A DNA stretch of 18,475 bases from contig CAJULV010000073.1 of assembly GCA_910587555.1 (NCBI GenBank), positions 1-18,475 of the forward strand, given 5' to 3'. Positions 14,161-18,475 of this stretch are shown one piece after another. The translations under genes and the position numbers were made by a program. The notes beneath the pieces were generated by a model. The model worked only from the letters and a program-made list of their open reading frames with translations. It made no database searches and was not told the origin of the DNA. Each line of letters starts with the position of its first letter. Position 1 is the first letter of the stretch. This stretch comes from an uncultured Acetatifactor sp. (GTDB taxonomy: Bacteria > Bacillota > Clostridia > Lachnospirales > Lachnospiraceae).

Positions 14161-15633
14161 TTACGCCTGTATTACCTTGACAAAAGCACTTCCGTTAAAA
14201 AATCCGTCTCCCGCTTCCGCCCGAAGCCCCTGAACCGTAAGCCCTGCCTCCAGATCCCGCAAAATCTCCCGGCTTATTTCCTCAGTTATCCGTTCGCCCG
14301 GCACCAGAAGCGGTACTCCCGGCGGATAGAGACTCACAAACTCCGCCGCATATCTCCCAACACTGTCCTCAATAACAACCTCTTCCGCTTCCCTGTCCCA
14401 GGCTTCCCACAAGGAAATCGCCTCCTCTTCCGGCAAAAATCCCCATTTCCACGGTTCCCGGCCCTGTTCTCCGGAGCTGCATACGGACACTTCCGGAATC
14501 GATTCATCCGCATTTCGTCCCGTCACCCGGTGGTCTATCTCCAACAAGGCCTCCGTCATCCTTCGGTAAGCCTCCTCGCCGTCATTCACCGTAAACATGG
14601 CAAGAACAAAATCCCTTGACGACATTTCTGTCTGCAAATGATATTCATTTAATAAAATATCGGAAAGCTTTTTCCCGGTAATTCCTGTCTCTCTTACGGA
14701 GACAACAAGCTTCCCCACATCCTGTTCCCGGCTGCTGCCGGGCAGAAATTTCAAATATCGGCACCGGGACAAGGCTTCCAGCATTTTTTCATAACGCGCC
14801 CGAAACAGGCCGAATGCCGTCTTCCCCTGTCGCCGTACATATTCCAACGCATTATCGATACCTGCCATCAGCAGGTATGACGGGCTGCTTGTCTGATAAA
14901 TGTGCAGAAAACGCCGAAGCCTGTCCCTGCTCACCAGTTTTCCGTTCACATGGAGCAGGGCTGTCTGCGTCAATGCCGGAAGCGTCTTGTGTACGCTGTG
15001 AATCACCAGATCGGCCCCCGCCCGGCAGCTGTTCGGCGGAAAACCTTCTGCCAGCCCCAGATGCGCGCCATGGGCTTCGTCCACGATTAACGGGATTCCC
15101 TTCTCATGGGCAACTTCGGCTATCGCCGAAATGTCCGCTATCCTTCCTTCATATGTGGGCGATACGATCAAAACCGCCTGAATGCCAGGTTCCGCTTCCA
15201 AAGCACCGTAAACCTGCTCCGGCGTCACAGCATCCCATATGCCATACGCCTCCAGGAAGCCGGGATACAGATAACTTATTTTCAGATGGCGTAAATACGC
15301 GGCATGGTATGCCGACTTATGGCAGTTCCGCGCCATCAGGATATGCCCGCCAAAGGGAACGGTACTGCTGACCGCGCCGAGTATGCCGCAGGTACTCCCG
15401 TTAACCAGATAATAGCTTTCCTCCGCTCCATACAGACCGGCGGCCGCTTTCTGCAGTTCCATCAATATTCCTTCCGGCTGATGCAGATTGTCAAAGCCTT
15501 CTATTTCCGTAATATCCATTCTGTACATGGCTTCCGGAAGCTGCCCCCACTTCTGCCGCTTATGCCCCGGCATATGGTAAGGATATATGTCTCCTTCCGC
15601 ATACGCGGAAAGTTTCTCGTACAAGTGTTCCAA
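14161..15633 (-). CDS. Orn/Lys/Arg decarboxylase-family PLP enzyme (YaaO type)
   Basis: This 490-residue fold-type I PLP enzyme belongs to the short Orn/Lys/Arg decarboxylase group. Motifs include YPYHMPGHKRQ (17-27), VNGSTCGILGAVSS (77-90), IVDEAHGAHLG (183-193, with D185 and H188 contacting the cofactor) and HSVHKTLPALTQTALLH with the Schiff-base lysine K216. The C-terminal domain ends in the family-typical LYPPGVPLLVPGE. It likely makes a polyamine precursor (cadaverine, agmatine or putrescine), but the substrate cannot be told from sequence alone. The start is a TTG at 15633, two bases after the stop of the HD gene, with GAGGGAAGG inside that gene's end; no in-frame ATG comes before the conserved motif. 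Bacillus yaaO occupies the same position in the cluster. Confidence 0.9.
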   Translation of the reverse strand: MEHLYEKLSAYAEGDIYPYHMPGHKRQKWGQLPEAMYRMDITEIEGFDNLHQPEGILMELQKAAAGLYGAEESYYLVNGSTCGILGAVSSTVPFGGHILMARNCHKSAYHAAYLRHLKISYLYPGFLEAYGIWDAVTPEQVYGALEAEPGIQAVLIVSPTYEGRIADISAIAEVAHEKGIPLIVDEAHGAHLGLAEGFPPNSCRAGADLVIHSVHKTLPALTQTALLHVNGKLVSRDRLRRFLHIYQTSSPSYLLMAGIDNALEYVRRQGKTAFGLFRARYEKMLEALSRCRYLKFLPGSSREQDVGKLVVSVRETGITGKKLSDILLNEYHLQTEMSSRDFVLAMFTVNDGEEAYRRMTEALLEIDHRVTGRNADESIPEVSVCSSGEQGREPWKWGFLPEEEAISLWEAWDREAEEVVIEDSVGRYAAEFVSLYPPGVPLLVPGERITEEISREILRDLEAGLTVQGLRAEAGDGFFNGSAFVKVIQA

Positions 15634-15635
15634 CT

Positions 15636-16196
15636 TTATCCTTCCCTCAGCTTCTCAAGAATCGCACCGTGCCCCCTGTGCATATGCAGCGTCTCCAGAA
15701 GCGAACACCACTTGTCGGCTGCCGAAACAATCCATGCTTCTCTGCATCCGGGCGGTATCACCGTCAGGGGCCACATGTGCTTTCTGATGATATCTTTCTC
15801 ACGTTCAGTCAGATGATACTCCTTCAGTGCGTTCCTGAGCGCTACTCCCGGATGGTAAAACCCGTGCAGCCTGTGCGGATTCTCATCATCCGGTATATGC
15901 CAGTCGTACAGAAAATAGTCATGCAGCAGAGCGCCCCTGATCAGCTCCCTTCTGCTGCACCGTATATGCAGCTTCTCACTCAATGCAATACTGTACCTGG
16001 CTACATTCAATACATGGGAATTTACTGTCACATCGCCATGTTGAATATATGCTTTTGTTCGATTAAAATTTTTTGACCTCAGAATATCCGAAGCACTCGC
16101 CTCAATCTGCCGCTGTCTTTCCCGATAACAGTTCAATTTCTGCTGCCATTTCCATGCTTGGCGTTTTGTGCGCTGTCTCAACATTCTCTGTGCCAT
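15636..16196 (-). CDS. HD-domain phosphohydrolase-like protein
   Basis: This is a 186-residue protein. After a basic N-terminal stretch it carries the HD metal-binding set: H61 in NSHVLNVARYS, H92-D93 in ALLHDYFLYDW, H140 in IIRKHMWPLT, and D161 in SAADKWCSL. The fold is that of small HD phosphohydrolases acting on nucleotides or other phosphoesters, but its substrate is unknown. The core SHVLNVARYS...GALLHDY...HP...H...AADK is recurrent in Lachnospiraceae proteins annotated only as HD domain. The ATG at 16196 has AGGA about 8 bases upstream. It is followed two bases later by the YaaO-type decarboxylase, so the pair is coupled. No signal peptide or membrane segment is seen. Confidence 0.85.
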   Translation of the reverse strand: MAQRMLRQRTKRQAWKWQQKLNCYRERQRQIEASASDILRSKNFNRTKAYIQHGDVTVNSHVLNVARYSIALSEKLHIRCSRRELIRGALLHDYFLYDWHIPDDENPHRLHGFYHPGVALRNALKEYHLTEREKDIIRKHMWPLTVIPPGCREAWIVSAADKWCSLLETLHMHRGHGAILEKLREG

Positions 16197-16231
16197 CTTC
16201 TTTTCCTGTTCTGCTCCTCTTTTCTAATAAT

Positions 16232-16396
16232 TTATGCACGGTCGTTTCTGCCGGCCGCTTTCAAGACTGTCCGGATTGGTAACCCGCACTTGCCGTCCTC
16301 CGGTACTGCGCAGTCGTCGGCACACATGTCCGCCGCAGCGCCTCCGCCTTGTCCCGGTGCGGGCGTCAAACGCTGCTTACTCGAAAATACATGCAA
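16232..16396 (-). CDS. Doubtful small ORF in the gap between the transpeptidase and HD genes
   Basis: The 207-base gap 16197-16403 has no terminator that I can see. A minus-strand frame from a TTG at 16396 (GAGGGG about 10 bases upstream) to a TAA at 16232-16234 would give 54 residues with a Gly/Ala-rich middle, then ADMCADDCAVPEDGKCG and IRTVLKAAGR. An internal ATG at 16327 would give 31 residues with three cysteines. I recognise no family. High local GC makes chance open frames likely, so this is only a candidate. Confidence 0.2.
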   Translation of the reverse strand: MHVFSSKQRLTPAPGQGGGAAADMCADDCAVPEDGKCGLPIRTVLKAAGRNDRA

Positions 16397-16403
16397 CGAT
16401 GCG

Positions 16404-18284
16404 CTACCCCTCTGCCGGGGTTTCCGATACTGACGGCTGTTCCGGCACAGGCTCCGGCGTAGCTTCCGGTGTGGGTTCCGCCGTAGGTTCCGGTGTCGGC
16501 TCCGATGTGGGTTCCGGTGTCGGTTCAGGTGTGGGTTCCGCCGTAGGCTCCGGTGTAACTACCGGTGTGGGTTCCGGTGTAACCACCGGCGTGGGTTCCG
16601 GTGTTGCTATCGGTATCGGTTCCGCCGGCGCCTCCGGTGTCGGCTCGGGGACAGGTTCCTCCGGCGGCGTCCATTCAGGCTCGTCCAGAGCTTCCCAACC
16701 TTCTCCTCCCTCCTCCGGTATACCTTCTTCCGGTGCCGGTGTACCGTTTTGCCCGATATAAGGCGCTCCCTCATAATAATAGCAGACAACCGGGAATCCT
16801 TCCGAGACATATTCATATATCTCTGCAGCCTTACTCGGCGGCAGATTAATACATCCGTGAGAACCGTTTGTCACGAAAATCTGCCCGCCGAAAGAGCCTC
16901 TCCATTTGGCATCATGCATACCGTAATTGCCGTAGAACGGCATCCAATAACTGACCGGCGTCCTGTAGGTAGCACCTTTCAGTACGGCATCCCTGGTCTT
17001 GTAGGATAAACCAAAGATTCCTTCCGGCGTCACACAATCGTAAGTGGAAGTCATAGTGCCTGACACAAAATCCGTCTCCAAAACGATTTCCCCATCCTGA
17101 TAGAGATACAGATGCTGGTTGGTCAGGTCTGCTTCCACATAGGAGCTGCCGATATCATTTGCGCCTTTCTGCCTGGCAGTAATACTGTATGCAGGTTCCT
17201 TTTTCGTGGAACTTCCCTGATAAATCAACTCCACCAGTTCCCTGGCTTCATTCTCGGTATCTGTCTTCCATCCATAATTCCGACTGTTCAGAGTAAGCTC
17301 TACCCCCAGCGTAGTGGTAAAGCTTTTCTTCCTCCCGTATGTATCATATTGGGACGCCTGTTCTTTTACAAATGCCGTGACTTTCTCTTCGTCCAGGACA
17401 GGTTTACCGTTCTCCAGAGAGATCCATTCATGAAGCGTCCTATAATCCAAATCCACCGTTGTTCCGTTCCAATCATATGTGACCTTCGTTCCCAGCCATT
17501 TATTTACCGTATCCACCGTCTCCGTGAGCTTCCTGTCATCCCGCTTCACGGAAGCTTCCGTATAGCAGGCGCCCTCCTCCAGGTCGACATTCTGTGCCTG
17601 CCTCTTAACGGCATCCGCAATCAGTTCAACCGCTTTTTCCACATCCATCTCCGTGCCGGCTGTCTCCGGTATAATCTCATAGGTTCCTGCCTCTTCGGAA
17701 TAGTCGCTGATATACGCGTTTTTCACCTTAACCATATTTCCCTTTTTACAGGCATCCCAAGACTGTACCGCTTCTCTCAGCAATTCCTCGTCAAAAAAGA
17801 TTCCCTGCTCCAGCACATAAGAAACGCCGTTTTTCAAATAAGCCCAAATCCACTTAAACGCTTCCTGCTGAGCCATAAAATGCTCCACCGCAGCCCTCGT
17901 GTCCCCAAAATTCAGCCGAATGTCATTAGCCGTGATACTTCCGAGTGCCACTCCGGATTCACCTGTTTTATAATCTCTGCCCGTAACCTCCAATACATAG
18001 TCCTGGCTCTTCACATCCAGGAGGTTGATGACGGACTCTGTCTCCATATTGCTGCAGTCAATTCCGTTAATACTGGTATTCGGAAAAAAATGGGTCCGAT
18101 AATACAGGGCCGCCCTGTAATAACCAAATACGGCTAACGCAATTAAAATCAAAAGGACCAGAAAAGCACCTGCCATGATAATTCTTTTCTTCTTACTTTT
18201 TCCCGCTTTTGTTTCCTGCCTTCCCCCTCCTCCGGCTTCATTTGCTTTGAGATTCATATTCTTCTTTGTCTGCTTCTCTTCCAT
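16404..18284 (-). CDS. Membrane-anchored L,D-transpeptidase (YkuD) with Pro/Thr/Glu repeat tail
   Basis: L,D-transpeptidases make 3-3 cross-links in peptidoglycan or attach proteins to it. The 626-residue protein has a charged cytoplasmic N-terminus (1-34), one membrane helix (about 35-55), then an extracellular region of two related peptidoglycan-binding_4-type segments (about 95-240 and 250-360). The YkuD catalytic domain (about 383-505) has H457 in YGMHDAKWRG and SHGCINLP with H476 and the nucleophile C478. The last about 85 residues are a low-complexity tail of repeated PEPT/TPVV units. The ATG at 18284 is preceded by GGAGTGGAGCG. It appears to start a transcript, with its own promoter just after the tRNA terminator. 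The catalytic class is secure; the substrate bond is inferred. Confidence 0.93.
   Translation of the reverse strand: MEEKQTKKNMNLKANEAGGGGRQETKAGKSKKKRIIMAGAFLVLLILIALAVFGYYRAALYYRTHFFPNTSINGIDCSNMETESVINLLDVKSQDYVLEVTGRDYKTGESGVALGSITANDIRLNFGDTRAAVEHFMAQQEAFKWIWAYLKNGVSYVLEQGIFFDEELLREAVQSWDACKKGNMVKVKNAYISDYSEEAGTYEIIPETAGTEMDVEKAVELIADAVKRQAQNVDLEEGACYTEASVKRDDRKLTETVDTVNKWLGTKVTYDWNGTTVDLDYRTLHEWISLENGKPVLDEEKVTAFVKEQASQYDTYGRKKSFTTTLGVELTLNSRNYGWKTDTENEARELVELIYQGSSTKKEPAYSITARQKGANDIGSSYVEADLTNQHLYLYQDGEIVLETDFVSGTMTSTYDCVTPEGIFGLSYKTRDAVLKGATYRTPVSYWMPFYGNYGMHDAKWRGSFGGQIFVTNGSHGCINLPPSKAAEIYEYVSEGFPVVCYYYEGAPYIGQNGTPAPEEGIPEEGGEGWEALDEPEWTPPEEPVPEPTPEAPAEPIPIATPEPTPVVTPEPTPVVTPEPTAEPTPEPTPEPTSEPTPEPTAEPTPEATPEPVPEQPSVSETPAEG
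16446..16652 (-). repeat. Degenerate tandem repeat encoding the PEPT tail of the L,D-transpeptidase
   Basis: About 200 bases consist of short related units. On the plus strand they read as variants of GGTGTGGGTTCCGGT, with 12-, 18- and 24-base periods. They encode repeats of TPEPTPVV, TAEPTPEP and SEPTPEP at about residues 545-613. The DNA is similar enough between units for slippage or recombination to change copy number without breaking the frame, since the periods are multiples of three. Confidence 0.8.
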
Positions 18285-18307
18285 CGCTCCACTCCAAACA
18301 ATATAAT

Positions 18308-18336
18308 TGCCTGTACAGGCATACGCAAAGATTATA
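18308..18336 (-). promoter_or_regulatory. Promoter of the L,D-transpeptidase gene with a perfect 14-base palindrome
   Basis: On the minus strand TATAAT (plus 18331-18336) is preceded by TGT, an extended -10; the -35 is weak and A/T-rich. Just downstream, near the expected transcription start and within the leader, is the perfect palindrome TGCCTGTACAGGCA (18308-18321). Its position would let a repressor block initiation or early elongation. It ends about 24 bases before the start codon. The palindrome is seen; the regulator is unknown. Confidence 0.5.
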
Positions 18337-18349
18337 ACACATTTTACAA

Positions 18350-18392
18350 TAAAAAAATAGCACTAAAAGACTATTTTATAGCTTTTAATGCT
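18350..18392 (-). terminator. Rho-independent terminator downstream of tRNA-Phe
   Basis: On the minus strand AGCATTAAAAG pairs with CTTTTAGTGCT (one G-T wobble). CTAT/ATAG continues the stem after one unpaired base around an AAA loop. It is followed directly by ATTTTTTT. This is a strong classical terminator, placed about 35 bases after the tRNA end and just before the transpeptidase promoter. Confidence 0.85.
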
Positions 18393-18426
18393 TCCTTTTA
18401 TTTCTAATCCTCTTTTGAATGAAAAA

Positions 18427-18475
18427 TGCCCAGAACCGGAATCGAACCAGTGACACGAGGATTTTCAGTCCTCTG
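18427..18475 (-). tRNA. tRNA-Phe (anticodon GAA), 5' part beyond the window edge
   Basis: The minus strand gives a full anticodon arm, GAGGA-CTGAAAA-TCCTC, with anticodon GAA at plus 18464-18466. A 5-base variable loop (GTGTC) follows, then the T arm ACTGG-TTCGATT-CCGGT, the acceptor 3' strand TCTGGGC and discriminator A at 18427. CCA is not encoded: the next bases are TTT. The D arm and 5' acceptor strand lie outside the window. Confidence 0.93.

Noticed and set aside
16234..16761. Plus-strand frame with striking GSGVGS repeats
   Set aside because: It is the antisense reading of the PEPT repeats of the L,D-transpeptidase; the repeat pattern is forced by that coding sequence.
17112..18137. 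341-codon plus-strand frame
   Set aside because: Antisense to the well-supported L,D-transpeptidase; no motif or ribosome binding site.

Overview
The window is from a low-to-mid GC, spore-forming member of the Clostridia, most likely a gut Lachnospiraceae. This rests on the sporulation genes (spmA/spmB, coat-type proteins, RicT), strong AGGAGG-type ribosome binding sites, and a gene order related to the Bacillus yaaO-to-rsmI cluster. Every gene I can support is on the minus strand, so transcription runs from high to low coordinates.

Layout in transcription order. (1) At the right edge is the 3' part of a tRNA-Phe(GAA), with a clear rho-independent terminator after it. (2) Next come a membrane-anchored L,D-transpeptidase with a Pro/Thr/Glu repeat tail, an HD-domain protein and an Orn/Lys/Arg decarboxylase-like PLP enzyme (YaaO type). 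(3) A core housekeeping run follows: pyruvate kinase, YaaR, HolB, RicT, a TrmN6-like methyltransferase and RsmI. The order yaaO..yaaR-holB-ricT-trmN6..rsmI matches Bacillus. pyk sits where tmk/darA would be, and no yabA lies between ricT and trmN6. (4) A small sporulation block follows: a 57-aa cysteine-rich protein that is easy to miss (DUF6472-like), two small coat-type helical proteins, a terminator, and the translationally coupled spmA-spmB pair. SpmA carries an unusual hydrophilic insert of about 75-80 residues. (5) The left 5 kb is a carbohydrate-degradation locus: a GH43 beta-xylosidase-type enzyme with a C-terminal beta-sandwich, a GH88 unsaturated glucuronyl hydrolase in the same operon, and a GH2 enzyme cut by the window edge. 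The GH43-GH88 unit and the GH2 gene each have an upstream region with distinct palindromes overlapping or near a candidate promoter, suggesting separate local regulators. No transporter or regulator gene for this locus is inside the window.

The only long stretch without a convincing gene is 1579-2142. It holds the GH2 promoter region, two palindromic elements and a stop-riddled plus-strand frame that may be a decayed gene. I saw no CRISPR array, intact insertion sequence, phage gene or defence system. The most useful points for follow-up are the SpmA insert, the RicT disordered tail overlapping the trmN6 start, the two small coat proteins that look like halves of a CotF-type bundle, the 57-aa Cys protein, and the regulatory palindromes.
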